Positions 1 through 7,872 of a stretch of 52,503 nucleotides of DNA are shown here, piece after piece. The notes beneath the pieces were generated by a model, which worked only from the letters and a program-made list of their open reading frames with translations, did no database searches and was not told the origin of the DNA. This DNA is from a virus. The stretch's first letter is position 1, and each line of letters starts with the position of its first letter. The position numbers and the translations under genes were made by a program. The stretch is from the IMG/VR virus record IMGVR_UViG_3300027859_000025, positions 1 to 52,503 of that record. One strand, written 5' to 3'.

Positions 1-106
1 CTTCTTGATCTAACCCAGGTGTTTGCTGAGCGTACATGCGTAGTACATAGTGTACAAAAATGCAGTCGTTTTCTGTTAGTTTAAGTGTTTTCATATTATT
101 TTGCAT
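1..106 (-). CDS. Hypothetical protein, 3' end outside window
   Basis: Reads leftward off the window edge; 35 codons are visible. The start at 106 sits in the context AACTATGCA, which recurs at other genes of this block. An in-frame ATG at 94 is the alternative. It overlaps the end of the next upstream gene by 11 bases, as is usual in this compact operon. The visible part is too short to assign a function. Confidence 0.55.
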   Translation of the reverse strand, partial: MQNNMKTLKLTENDCIFVHYVLRMYAQQTPGLDQE

Positions 107-533
107 AGTTTTTAAGGTAATACTTTAGCATAAAGTTTAATCTTGTTATTGGTGAATATATAAGAGCTCTAGCTCTAATCATACCTTTTGATGTATACAA
201 CTCACCATTGTCTCTCTGCCATACGCATCTATAATTCTGCTCGTATGTAGGATTTAGCTGATATGCTCTGTCTCCACCGTTTTGCTTACGTACATAACCT
301 GATTTGAAACAAGCTAGCCTTAGTCTTGGTAAGTCTTTCCACCAAGTACTACCTTTTTTTTCTTCAAACCACTTAAGTCTTTGTTTAGTATATGCAGGTA
401 CAGGAAACTCAAATTCACGAGTACCATTTTTAGCCTGTTTCTGTGTTGTTACTTCTCTGATTCCGTAGTCGATAAGCAGACGCTTTACGAACTGTTCTTC
501 GAGCATAAACTGCTCTTTTTGCCAATTTGTCAT
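96..533 (-). CDS. Hypothetical protein, 145 aa
   Basis: I do not recognise this protein. It is basic and rich in Tyr, Arg and Trp, with no signal peptide or membrane segment. The middle (about residues 35-100) has many aromatic and basic residues, compatible with nucleic-acid binding, but no named motif is visible. Its start overlaps the stop of the 83-aa gene upstream as ATGA, so the two are probably translationally coupled. It lies in the presumed early block. Confidence 0.7.
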   Translation of the reverse strand: MTNWQKEQFMLEEQFVKRLLIDYGIREVTTQKQAKNGTREFEFPVPAYTKQRLKWFEEKKGSTWWKDLPRLRLACFKSGYVRKQNGGDRAYQLNPTYEQNYRCVWQRDNGELYTSKGMIRARALIYSPITRLNFMLKYYLKNYAK

Positions 534-781
534 AGGGTTTTTATTAATTTTAGTTGTTCTACTGTAAATTTCTTTGTATCATCTCGCCACATACGGTTGT
601 GAGTGAACTTTCTAGCCTTCGGAAAGGTAGATTTCTGTCTAACTCGTACTCGATTGTACTCGACATTTGTAAGTCCACTGCATAACCCGTCATGTGAGTG
701 CCTGCGCCTATGCTCGCTTGCACGTAATTTTTTCTGTTGTATAGAGTAATTGCATAGCTCTTTCATAGTCATTACGCCCAT
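530..781 (-). CDS. Hypothetical basic protein, 83 aa
   Basis: Strongly basic: an RRRHSH stretch near residues 25-30 and many later Arg and Lys residues. This suggests binding to nucleic acid, but no domain is recognised. Met4 and Met6 are alternative starts; Met1 at 781 overlaps the stop of the upstream gene by 10 bases. It is linked to the downstream gene by an ATGA overlap. Confidence 0.65.
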   Translation of the reverse strand: MGVMTMKELCNYSIQQKKLRASEHRRRHSHDGLCSGLTNVEYNRVRVRQKSTFPKARKFTHNRMWRDDTKKFTVEQLKLIKTL

Positions 782-975
782 GGATTGTCTGATTTAGGTA
801 CGTAAGTTAAACCTTTATAGTTGAACCACTCTGTGATACCTTCTTTATCTTCATCTTCATTGTAGATGAAAGCAAATTTAGCGGGTAAGTTGCCGACAGT
901 GTAGCCTTTGTAGTCTTGACCGCCAAATCTTATAAATGAATGGCCGTCTTTTTTATAGAATTTTATTTGTTGCAT
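772..975 (-). CDS. Hypothetical protein, 67 aa
   Basis: The ATG at 975 is chosen over an upstream in-frame TTG at 999, because that TTG lies inside the conserved second box of the promoter-like element. The chosen start has the recurrent AACTATGCA context. The protein is small, acidic in the middle (EDEDKEG) and aromatic. Function unknown. Confidence 0.7.
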   Translation of the reverse strand: MQQIKFYKKDGHSFIRFGGQDYKGYTVGNLPAKFAFIYNEDEDKEGITEWFNYKGLTYVPKSDNPWA

Positions 976-989
976 AGTTTTGTTTATTA

Positions 990-1022
990 TATTATCCAAT
1001 AGTTATTGTATTTTGTTTGTAA
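990..1022 (-). promoter_or_regulatory. Bipartite promoter-like element, copy 1
   Basis: Read on the minus strand: box TTACAAACAAAATACA, 7 variable bases, then box TTGGATAATA, followed by AT-rich DNA. The ATG of the 67-aa gene is 14 bases beyond the second box. Four copies with identical boxes and the same 7-base spacing occur in this block, all facing leftward. The variable spacer here gives the short inverted repeat CAATA/TATTG. It begins directly after the stop of the upstream 79-aa gene. Promoter is the favoured reading; a repeated RNA-processing or protein-binding site is possible. Confidence 0.75.
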
Positions 1023-1262
1023 CTAGAGACCTTCTTCATCATCATAATAACCTTCTAAGATCTCTTCCACGTCTTGTGATGTGAAATAACCTTCGCCATA
1101 CTGATTAATGTCTTCAGCTCTTTGCTTGATCTCATTGTATTTAGCCATTTTCCCTGCTTCGAATGATGATGCAGCGATCTCTTGCGCTATATTATTACTT
1201 ATTGTGTAGGAAGTAGCGCATGCACCTACTATTATTATGGTTTTAATTATATTTTTCTTCAT
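1023..1262 (-). CDS. Small membrane-anchored or lipoprotein-like protein, 79 aa
   Basis: The N-terminus is MKKN followed by a hydrophobic run to about residue 14, then Cys15 in the context VGAC, which resembles a lipobox. The rest is hydrophilic and ends in an acidic tail. It may be a lipoprotein or a single-pass membrane protein; no family is recognised. Its ATG overlaps the stop of the 48-aa gene upstream as ATGA. Confidence 0.65.
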   Translation of the reverse strand: MKKNIIKTIIIVGACATSYTISNNIAQEIAASSFEAGKMAKYNEIKQRAEDINQYGEGYFTSQDVEEILEGYYDDEEGL

Positions 1263-1405
1263 ATTCTTTGAAAACTAATGTTATTACACTTAAAAGCGAT
1301 CCTGTATTCTTTTACAAGATTTAGAGCTTCCACTCTATTTTCTGCTTCATCTATTATTTCTGGTTCATAGGAGCCATTACTCCAATATATTATATTATAT
1401 CTCAT
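1259..1405 (-). CDS. Hypothetical protein, 48 aa
   Basis: A short ORF supported by context. It overlaps the 46-aa gene upstream by 11 bases and the 79-aa gene downstream by ATGA, leaving no gaps in the operon. The sequence is mixed hydrophilic with a single Cys near residue 40. No function can be given. Confidence 0.6.
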   Translation of the reverse strand: MRYNIIYWSNGSYEPEIIDEAENRVEALNLVKEYRIAFKCNNISFQRI

Positions 1406-1535
1406 CTGAATTTTTTACTATATTATCATTGATTACCTGCAAGACTTCATCTCTAGTGATTTCACCTTGTAGTTGTTTTAGTATAAGAGAAGTCATATCT
1501 ATCTCTTTATTGTTAGTTATTTGTATAAATTGCAT
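1395..1535 (-). CDS. Hypothetical protein, 46 aa
   Basis: The start at 1535 has the same TATGCA context as neighbouring genes. The product is likely mostly helical, with an acidic C-terminal half. Its 3' end overlaps the next gene. Unknown function. Confidence 0.6.
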   Translation of the reverse strand: MQFIQITNNKEIDMTSLILKQLQGEITRDEVLQVINDNIVKNSDEI

Positions 1536-1551
1536 AGTATTATATTTTTAA

Positions 1552-1776
1552 TTAGTCACCTGTATAGTTATTAAATGTTGATTTAGATTTGTAGTATTGT
1601 CTACACCCTTCATCATGAAGTTGTTGTAACTCTTTGTAGTAATCAGAGTTATTTAGCCTGTCATCTCTAAATTCAGTGACATTTTGTAAGTCACCATATT
1701 GGGTGATATTGTCTATAGTACACTTGTAGATATCTTTGTCTGGAAAGTGTGGATTGAAGTGTTTAATTATTCGCAT
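1552..1776 (-). CDS. Hypothetical protein, 74 aa
   Basis: A hydrophilic protein with two Cys residues and many Asp, Asn and Tyr. No domain is recognised. It begins 17 bases downstream (on the minus strand) of the tRNA-like element, so it is probably on the same transcript from promoter copy 2. Confidence 0.65.
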   Translation of the reverse strand: MRIIKHFNPHFPDKDIYKCTIDNITQYGDLQNVTEFRDDRLNNSDYYKELQQLHDEGCRQYYKSKSTFNNYTGD

Positions 1777-1792
1777 AGTTATTTAGTATTAG

Positions 1793-1907
1793 TGGAGTGT
1801 AGAAGAATCGAACTTCTCTCACACACGTGCGCGATTTACCTACTAACGCTATAGAGTTTTTCATCTATATTAAGTACGCCACGATTTACTGCCGAGCCAT
1901 TCACTCC
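1793..1907 (-). ncRNA. tRNA-like structured RNA, 115 nt, identity unresolved
   Basis: The minus strand shows a canonical T arm: 5-bp stem AGAAG/CTTCT closing loop TTCGATT. It is followed by ACACTCC and a discriminator A. The 5' end GGAGTGA pairs with this for 6 of 7 positions. The interior is not a normal tRNA: total length is 115 nt, no clean D arm is found, and the central hairpin TATAGA/TCTATA has an 8-nt loop containing TGAA. A CGTG/CACG pairing may enclose that hairpin. No CCA is encoded. It could be a degenerate or insertion-bearing tRNA or a tRNA mimic. It starts about 25 bases after promoter copy 2. Confidence 0.4.
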
Positions 1908-1931
1908 GAATGTTATTTATTTAGTTTATTA

Positions 1932-1964
1932 TATTATCCAACTATAGTTGTATTTTGTTTGTAA
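1932..1964 (-). promoter_or_regulatory. Bipartite promoter-like element, copy 2
   Basis: The same two boxes as the other copies (TTACAAACAAAATACA and TTGGATAATA), 7 bases apart. Here the spacer and box edges form a perfect 12-bp palindrome, CAACTATAGTTG. The first thing downstream is the tRNA-like RNA rather than a start codon. Confidence 0.75.
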
Positions 1965-2145
1965 CTACCATCTTGTTACATCAGTGGACCCACCAATTTC
2001 TATTGGTAATGACTTGATTTTAAGTATAATAGTGTGTATGAATTTTCTCATATAAGTATTATTTATAAGTGTATAATTGTTTATTAGTTTAATTTATAGT
2101 TATAGTGCTGCACTGATTATCTCAGTGAGTAATAAAGAAGTAGTA
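1965..2145. other. Gene-free stretch with a small hairpin
   Basis: No ORF I would accept. At 2111-2127 there is an inverted repeat CACTGA-TTATC-TCAGTG, just after the stop of the 75-aa gene. It could act as a weak terminator or a 3'-end stabiliser, but no U-run follows it on the minus strand. The rest is AT-rich with no recognisable signal. Confidence 0.4.
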
Positions 2146-2373
2146 TTAAACTACCTCTTTATCTCTTAGTATAACTGGTACACTAGTTGAAGAAGTGTAT
2201 GACTTATACTTTTCAAAACAATTCATAGAAGTTAATTTATCTTTCATGATTTCATATACTTTATCATGATTGTAAGTGAATGACTTACCATTTTTGAAAG
2301 TTACTTCAATGATTTGATTTTTACCTATTAAAGATTTTCTGATAACAAATCTTTTTGATTTTAAATTTTGCAT
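2146..2373 (-). CDS. Hypothetical basic protein, 75 aa
   Basis: The start at 2373 is in the context TACTATGCA. The protein is Lys-rich with a strand-turn-strand pattern near residues 20-35. No family is recognised. It is preceded by promoter-like copy 3. Confidence 0.65.
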   Translation of the reverse strand: MQNLKSKRFVIRKSLIGKNQIIEVTFKNGKSFTYNHDKVYEIMKDKLTSMNCFEKYKSYTSSTSVPVILRDKEVV

Positions 2374-2422
2374 AGTATTATTTATTTATTAAGTTATTAT
2401 TATTATTATTTAGTTACATTAT

Positions 2423-2455
2423 TATTATCCAATTTGTAATGTATTTTGTTTGTAA
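2423..2455 (-). promoter_or_regulatory. Bipartite promoter-like element, copy 3
   Basis: Identical boxes and 7-base spacing. The spacer TTACAAA does not make a convincing hairpin, which argues against an RNA structure being the conserved feature. About 50 AT-rich bases with TTA repeats separate it from the start codon of the 75-aa gene. Confidence 0.75.
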
Positions 2456-2460
2456 TTTAA

Positions 2461-2628
2461 TTATATTATTTTATAAGTTATATTATTTTTTGTAAGTAAT
2501 TTATTTATATTAATGTTTGAAGGATTATGTAATATAAATAATTTGTTATTTATAAATTGTAAAGAAATATAATTGTTTGTTAGTATTTTAGTAGTTAATT
2601 GTATTTGATATTTATTTATAAGTAACAT
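2461..2628 (-). CDS. Hypothetical protein, 55 aa
   Basis: The ATG at 2628, in the context AAACTATG, is preferred. Upstream in-frame near-starts fall inside promoter copy 4. The composition is extreme (Ile, Asn, Leu, Lys), reflecting very AT-rich DNA. A real gene is supported mainly by the promoter and start context. Confidence 0.5.
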   Translation of the reverse strand: MLLINKYQIQLTTKILTNNYISLQFINNKLFILHNPSNININKLLTKNNITYKII

Positions 2629-2642
2629 AGTTTGTTTTATAT

Positions 2643-2675
2643 TATTATCCAAAACATTCTGTATTTTGTTTGTAA
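2643..2675 (-). promoter_or_regulatory. Bipartite promoter-like element, copy 4
   Basis: The outermost copy, at the head of the leftward block. Same boxes, same spacing; spacer GAATGTT. The second box lies 14 bases before the ATG of the 55-aa gene, the same distance as in copy 1. Confidence 0.75.
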
Positions 2676-2929
2676 AAAAAGTCAAAATAATTTCAATGAA
2701 AAATTCAAATATATAACAAAAAAAACTGTAAAAAACAGCCGGGGCTGGTAAATTTCAATCAATTTTACAATTCTGTAGGAAAAAAATCAGGAAAATACAA
2801 CACTAACTCTCGATATACGCTATGGGGCCTAGTTTTATATAGTGACATTAGCCTTATAAGGTATATAAGTAAGGGGCTTATGTCCTACTTTGTAAGTTTT
2901 CGCCTTTATCTGTAAGTATATATAGATAT
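2676..2929. other. Divergent intergenic region
   Basis: Separates the leftward early-type genes from the rightward late-type genes, so it should hold a rightward promoter; none is certain. Visible elements are a small inverted repeat, CAGC-CGGG-GCTG, near 2738, a 10-bp palindrome CCTTATAAGG at 2852-2861, and a TACTTTG resembling a shortened Bacteroidetes -7 element near 2884. No ORF is convincing. Confidence 0.5.
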
Positions 2930-3175
2930 ATGAGCACACTACAGTTTATGGGTCGTGGCGAGCTTGTTCCAAGATTGATTGCTCAGGTTGGAGACGAAGC
3001 ATTTGCAATGAACCTACTTAAGAAACGCGGACATATGAATCCAGACGGTACATTAACAGCAGAAGGTGAGAAAAGAAACCAAATGACAGCTGAAGAACGT
3101 GCATTTGATAGAGCTGGTGAAAGCGTACACACTCATGACTACAACCCAGAAACAAATAGATTAGAAAAAATTTAA
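2930..3175 (+). CDS. Hypothetical protein, 81 aa
   Basis: First gene of the rightward block. It is hydrophilic, with a motif resembling a small loop (NPDGTLTAEGEKR) followed by a charged helix. No family is recognised. The next gene follows 6 bases later. Confidence 0.65.
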   Translation: MSTLQFMGRGELVPRLIAQVGDEAFAMNLLKKRGHMNPDGTLTAEGEKRNQMTAEERAFDRAGESVHTHDYNPETNRLEKI

Positions 3176-3181
3176 ACAAAC

Positions 3182-3991
3182 ATGGCAACAATAAACAGTT
3201 ATCCAACAACGACACCTACAGGTAGTGATCTTATTATAGGTACAGATGTATCTACCACGCCTAATTCCACCAAGACGTTTACAATAGATAGTATCAATGC
3301 ATTGTCAACTGGAACACCAGCGGCTGGAACAGCAAACACTGTAGCACTATTTACTGGCGCTGTAGCAGTAGGTGATTCAACAATAGTAAGATCAGGCGCT
3401 GGCGCTACGTCTCTTTACACTTTTGGAGGAGGTACAGCTATAAACAATACATCTATAACAACAGATGATTTGACTACAACTGGTAATACAATACTAGGTA
3501 ATGCTGGCACAGATACCTTAACGGTTAACGCGGCAACAACTTTTGCAGATAACGTAACTATAAACGGAAGTTCTAAAAGCTTATCAATGGGGCAAGTTAG
3601 CCCTCTGGTGTTTCTTGATGGTGCAGGTGTCGCCAGATTAACAATTGGAGGAAATATAACAACTAATTCCATTATAAATGAATCAGGAGCTGGAGATCTT
3701 ATTTTAGTCTCTAATACTGAATTAGAAATTAAATCCGGTGAACTTGGAGAAAACTTCGCTAAATTCACAAAAGACGGACCTATTGAACTTTATTATGACA
3801 ACGCTAAAAAGTTTGAAACAACAACCACAGGTACTCTTGTAACAGGTCAGATGGATATTGCCGCACTAAACACAGCTCCAGTATCTGCTGTAGCAGCGGG
3901 AACTTTAGGAGAAATAAGATTTACAGCGGATCACATTTATGTGTGTACAGCAACAAATACATGGAAGAGAGTTGCTATATCAACGTTCTAG
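3182..3991 (+). CDS. Tail fibre-like protein, 269 aa
   Basis: Ser/Thr/Gly/Ala-rich, with strand-like repeats and, at about residues 195-218, the pattern ELYYDNAKKFETTTTG, which is frequent in tail fibre and fibre-appendage proteins of marine phages. The C-terminus (GEIRFTADHIYVCTATNTWKR) resembles a fibre tip. Probably a virion surface protein for host binding. No chaperone or peptidase tail domain is visible. Confidence 0.6.
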   Translation: MATINSYPTTTPTGSDLIIGTDVSTTPNSTKTFTIDSINALSTGTPAAGTANTVALFTGAVAVGDSTIVRSGAGATSLYTFGGGTAINNTSITTDDLTTTGNTILGNAGTDTLTVNAATTFADNVTINGSSKSLSMGQVSPLVFLDGAGVARLTIGGNITTNSIINESGAGDLILVSNTELEIKSGELGENFAKFTKDGPIELYYDNAKKFETTTTGTLVTGQMDIAALNTAPVSAVAAGTLGEIRFTADHIYVCTATNTWKRVAISTF

Positions 3992-4047
3992 TAAAATTCG
4001 CCAAAACCAAGTGAGTATATAAATATAAAGAATTTAAAAATAAAAAT

Positions 4048-5232
4048 ATGAATTTCGGCTACGTAAAAGACACAGCTGGTATAACCAAGCCAATAAATCT
4101 AGATGACATAAAAATTATAAATGTCACCGCAGATAGTATAATAATAAGATATAATTTAACTGGAACATCAAATATTTTTGATGAATTAGCTTTCTTTATA
4201 TCTTTTAATAACACAGGCTCAATATCAACAACTCAAATAGAATCTCAATTCTATAGTTGGTTACAAAATGCATTAATTTCCACTTCTCCATTAAAAACTA
4301 GTTTAAACTCAGCGATGCCTCAACTAGAGATTGTTACAGCAGGTTTAATTAATGCGGCTGGTTATAGAGATGGTACTTTTGGTGCTGCTGTAGATGAAGC
4401 TGCGGCTTGCGCATCCACTCCAGCAACAAACTGTATAGTTGAATCCAAAGTTGGAACTCCAGCGGTTGGTACTTTAGTTTTGTCTAAACCTTCAGCCACG
4501 GATTTAGATCCTATTGCAGATGGCACATATGCATTGAGCGTAGGTGGTTCTAAATATTTTATTAGTCTTAAAGGATCTAGATTAACAAGCATCGTTGTTT
4601 GTCCTTTAGTACTAGATTTTGTGTTTGATCCTAATCAAAACGCTTCTGGTAGTGCTTCTGCTGCAAATTATGTCACTTTATCTACCACCAACAATGCCAC
4701 TTTCACTAATAGTTATTATGGAGCATTTGCTATGTCGCCTGCTTTTGGTAGTGGTAGCTTTGGAAGTTGCTCTTTTTTACAAGGATCTAATGATAGAACT
4801 TGGCCATGTGGATATATAATAAATGGCTTTTTAGACGCAGCTAAAGGATTAGGTCAATTACCTGCTTTCGGTGTTAAACTAGCAGATCCTGCTGTATCTA
4901 GTTACAATAATGCCGAGTTATATGTATCTGATGACTATTATGTCACTGGCAATAAAGATTTAGCTACATGGGTGGCTTTTAATGAAGATTATTGGCTTCA
5001 AGGGTTTAGTTATTTTGGAACTGGAGCTAATCCTCCAGCGCCTCCAGCTCTAAATACGGTTTATAGCATGCTAATCAACAACTCAATTGCAACCGACCCA
5101 AGTACATTAGCAGCAAGAGGTAGAATATTTTTACCACCCGCAACTTCATTTAGTGGTGGCGCAACTTTTGCAACTACTACTTACTTGAATTTAAGCACAA
5201 CTGGAATACTAGATCAAGCTTCAAGCTGTTAA
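4048..5232 (+). CDS. Putative virion structural protein, 394 aa
   Basis: Not recognised at family level. It is rich in Ser, Ala, Asn and aromatic residues, apparently mostly beta, with several Cys residues (for example near residues 120-128). Its place between a fibre-like gene and other small structural-type genes suggests a fibre or decoration protein; this is inference. No signal peptide. Confidence 0.5.
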   Translation: MNFGYVKDTAGITKPINLDDIKIINVTADSIIIRYNLTGTSNIFDELAFFISFNNTGSISTTQIESQFYSWLQNALISTSPLKTSLNSAMPQLEIVTAGLINAAGYRDGTFGAAVDEAAACASTPATNCIVESKVGTPAVGTLVLSKPSATDLDPIADGTYALSVGGSKYFISLKGSRLTSIVVCPLVLDFVFDPNQNASGSASAANYVTLSTTNNATFTNSYYGAFAMSPAFGSGSFGSCSFLQGSNDRTWPCGYIINGFLDAAKGLGQLPAFGVKLADPAVSSYNNAELYVSDDYYVTGNKDLATWVAFNEDYWLQGFSYFGTGANPPAPPALNTVYSMLINNSIATDPSTLAARGRIFLPPATSFSGGATFATTTYLNLSTTGILDQASSC

Positions 5233-5263
5233 ACGCGTCACTAATTATACTTAAAATAAAAAA

Positions 5264-5602
5264 ATGGATAAATATATATTAATAAACAAAGAAGCCAAAG
5301 GCGTACTCAGTAAAGATGAGATAGTTGGATTAGTAGGAACTCATACTTTAATAGATTATGATGTAGAGCTTGTAGGCGCTATACCTGGTTTTAGAACTTA
5401 TCTACTTGATGATTACGCGGGAACAGGTGCTTTAAATGCAAACCTTATTCTATCTGCAGGACTCGCGGCAGATCAACCTAAAGCTAAAAAACTTTTTTTA
5501 GATTACTTTGTAAAAGCATTTGAAGAATTATCTATTACTTCAAATTCCACGGTGGTATTTTATCCACCAACGGGAATAAGTATAGGTACTGTATCAGGAT
5601 AA
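5264..5602 (+). CDS. Hypothetical protein, 112 aa
   Basis: Begins after an A-rich leader without a Shine-Dalgarno sequence. It has a Gly/Ala-rich middle and an amphipathic C-terminal half, and looks like a small globular protein. Function unknown. A weak hairpin (GCAC/GTGC) lies just downstream near 5611. Confidence 0.55.
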   Translation: MDKYILINKEAKGVLSKDEIVGLVGTHTLIDYDVELVGAIPGFRTYLLDDYAGTGALNANLILSAGLAADQPKAKKLFLDYFVKAFEELSITSNSTVVFYPPTGISIGTVSG

Positions 5603-5655
5603 CATACCCGGCACGGGAAAGTGCAAACCAAATAATAACATAAAAACCAAAACCA

Positions 5656-5946
5656 ATGACGTTTTTTTACGAGACTAATTCGTGGACTAGTCAACCACAA
5701 CCAACTAAAGACCGAATCAAACTATGGAACCATATAGCTGATAAAGCAAACTGGCGCATAGTTCAATTACCAAACGGTTATTACCAAACAGAATATCAAG
5801 ATCTTCAAGATGAAGAAAAATGGATTGACGTCACAAGACGTGAAACTATGGAAGCGGCAGAAACTGCAATTAATAAGACTGTTGAACACTACGCAAAGAA
5901 AGTTGAATTTTTAAACGGACCGAAAGTAGTTAAAACCTTTAAATGA
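5656..5946 (+). CDS. Hypothetical protein, 96 aa
   Basis: A hydrophilic alpha/beta-type sequence with several Trp and Tyr in the first half and a helix near the C-terminus. No named family is recognised. Its stop overlaps the ATG of the membrane peptide that follows (ATGA). Confidence 0.65.
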   Translation: MTFFYETNSWTSQPQPTKDRIKLWNHIADKANWRIVQLPNGYYQTEYQDLQDEEKWIDVTRRETMEAAETAINKTVEHYAKKVEFLNGPKVVKTFK

Positions 5947-6053
5947 AAAAGTTAAAAACACCAGCAATAGTTTTAATAGCAGTTGCTGGAACTTTTCTAA
6001 CCATTATGGCTTATTTTCTTGCAATAGTAGGAATTATAAGTCTTTTTAAATAA
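5943..6053 (+). CDS. Single-pass membrane peptide, 36 aa
   Basis: MKKLK is followed by an almost continuous hydrophobic segment from residue 7 to 35. It is translationally coupled to the previous gene by ATGA and ends 18 bases before groEL. It might be a small holin-like or membrane-modifying peptide, but the sequence shows only a membrane helix. Confidence 0.55.
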   Translation: MKKLKTPAIVLIAVAGTFLTIMAYFLAIVGIISLFK

Positions 6054-6071
6054 AATCTAATTTAATCTAAT

Positions 6072-7628
6072 ATGTCAGACGCAATAGTCAAAAACCTAAA
6101 CTTTGGTGATGATGCCAGGGTTAATGTATTTAAAGGAATTGAAAAACTAACGCAAGCTGTTAGTTCCACGCTTGGAGCTAGCGGCAAATGCGTTATGTTA
6201 GAGGATCACACTGGAAGACCAATCATAACTAAAGATGGTGTAACAGTTGCAGATTCTATAATACTGCGAGACCCAGTGGAAAACATGGGTGCTACGCTTT
6301 TAAAAGAAGCAGCTCGTAAAACAGTGCAAGAAGCCGGCGACGGAACCACTACGGCTACAGTACTTGCTCATGCGATACTTGAAGAAGCTTACAAAGTAGC
6401 TAACAAAACAAACTCAAGAGAGTTAAAAGACGGTATTAATTCAGCTATTGAAAAAGTGGTTAAGTATTTAAAACTACTTACAGTAGATGTTAAAGGTAGT
6501 ATGATAGATCAAATAGCTACTATATCTACAAACAATGATCCTGCGCTTGGAAAAATTATTGCAGATGCTTTTAGATCTGTAGATAACACAGGTGTAGTTA
6601 TGATGGAAACGGCTTCAGATGGTAAAACACATGTAGAAGTTGTTGATGGTGTTCAATACGACAAAGGTCTTAAGAACTCACACTTTGTAACTAACCAAGC
6701 AACAAAGACTGCTGAACTAGAAAATCCACTAGTGCTTTTACTAGAATCACCAGTTGATACAATACGACAGATTCAATCTGTGCTAGAGTACGTAATAAAA
6801 AACAACAAACCTTTGCTTATTATAGGCGATTTAGAACAAGGTGTTTTATCCGCTCTAGCTATGAATAAAATGAAAGGCAACATTAAAGTGAATGTTATTG
6901 ATGCTCCAACGTTTGGAATAAACAAGCAACAAATGCTTCAGGACCTTTCATTACTTACTGGTGCTACTATTATAAATGAAGACTTAGGTGATGACATGGA
7001 AATGATACAGCCTGAGCATTTAGGTAGTTGTGTTAAGAGTGTTACATCACACGAAGATACAATACTACAAGTAGAAGAATCACCAAAAGAAGTTATAGAC
7101 GTTATAAATGAAATTAAGTCTAAGCTTTTGAAAGAAAAAAATCCTAATAAGCTTATAAAGCTTGAAAAAAGATTAGCCATGCTGTCTGCTAAAATAGCAA
7201 TAGTTAAAGTAGGTGCTAATTCAGAAATAGAATTAAAAGAAAAAACAGATAGGGTAGAAGATGCTATCTGTGCTACTAAAGCTGCTATCAAAGAAGGGAT
7301 TGTTCCTGGTGGTGGTATTGCTCTATTAAACGCTGCAACAAATATAACAGCTAAGTCACTAGGTGAAGCGGTTTTATTAGAAGCTATTAAAGCGCCTTTT
7401 GAAACTATACTTGAAAACGCAGGTGTTCAGGATGTTGAAACACCTACTAGAAAAGGACAAGGCTACAATGTGGTTACAGGAAAAATGGTAAATATGATTA
7501 AGTCGGGTATTATAGATCCACTACTAGTCACCAAGAGCGCTCTTCAAAATGCAGCTTCTGTAGCAACAACAATATTATCTACTGATTGTGTAATTAATAA
7601 TTTAAGAATTGATGAAAGCAATAGGTAG
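6072..7628 (+). CDS. groEL: Phage-encoded chaperonin GroEL (Hsp60)
   Basis: A full-length group I chaperonin of 518 aa (bacterial homologues about 545). Visible landmarks are the ATP-binding loop GDGTTT at 89-94, with Asp90 matching E. coli Asp87, the equatorial [12 protein letters not shown] segment with catalytic Asp397 (E. coli Asp398), the [11 protein letters not shown] loop after it, and the C-terminal [11 protein letters not shown] segment. The flexible GGM tail is missing and the end (about 15 residues) is short and charged. The role would be ATP-driven folding of phage or host proteins. The gene overlaps groES by 17 bases, in the reverse of the usual bacterial order. Confidence 0.95.
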   Translation: MSDAIVKNLNFGDDARVNVFKGIEKLTQAVSSTLGASGKCVMLEDHTGRPIITKDGVTVADSIILRDPVENMGATLLKEAARKTVQEAGDGTTTATVLAHAILEEAYKVANKTNSRELKDGINSAIEKVVKYLKLLTVDVKGSMIDQIATISTNNDPALGKIIADAFRSVDNTGVVMMETASDGKTHVEVVDGVQYDKGLKNSHFVTNQATKTAELENPLVLLLESPVDTIRQIQSVLEYVIKNNKPLLIIGDLEQGVLSALAMNKMKGNIKVNVIDAPTFGINKQQMLQDLSLLTGATIINEDLGDDMEMIQPEHLGSCVKSVTSHEDTILQVEESPKEVIDVINEIKSKLLKEKNPNKLIKLEKRLAMLSAKIAIVKVGANSEIELKEKTDRVEDAICATKAAIKEGIVPGGGIALLNAATNITAKSLGEAVLLEAIKAPFETILENAGVQDVETPTRKGQGYNVVTGKMVNMIKSGIIDPLLVTKSALQNAASVATTILSTDCVINNLRIDESNR

Positions 7629-7872
7629 AAACTTAATAATAAACAAAGCAAAAGAAGGGACTACTAAAACAACTGGTGGTCTTTTACTTGCTGAGAGCCA
7701 AAGAGACGATATACGTTATGTTCAGGCTACAGTAGTTTCTGCAGGAGACGAAGTAGCAGGTGTCAAACCAAATGATATAATATACTTTGATCGTCACGCT
7801 GGCCACAAAATAGAAGTTGATAAAGAATCTTATCACGTTATAAAATCAGGTGACATAGTCGTTGTATTATGA
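7612..7872 (+). CDS. groES: Co-chaperonin GroES (Hsp10)
   Basis: 86 aa (bacterial GroES about 97). The ATG at 7612 is preferred to a TTG one codon earlier. The mobile-loop region is recognisable: TTGGLLLAES, aligning with the GGIVL motif that binds GroEL. The C-terminal half shows the expected GDxV..D pattern (PNDIIYFDRHAG and SGDIVVVL). It should cap the phage GroEL made from the overlapping upstream gene, though binding to host GroEL is also possible. Its stop overlaps the next ATG as ATGA. Confidence 0.9.
   Translation: MKAIGRNLIINKAKEGTTKTTGGLLLAESQRDDIRYVQATVVSAGDEVAGVKPNDIIYFDRHAGHKIEVDKESYHVIKSGDIVVVL

Noticed and set aside
976-999. TTG-initiated extension of the 67-aa gene
   Set aside because: The TTG is part of the conserved promoter-like box, and the ATG at 975 has the common start context.
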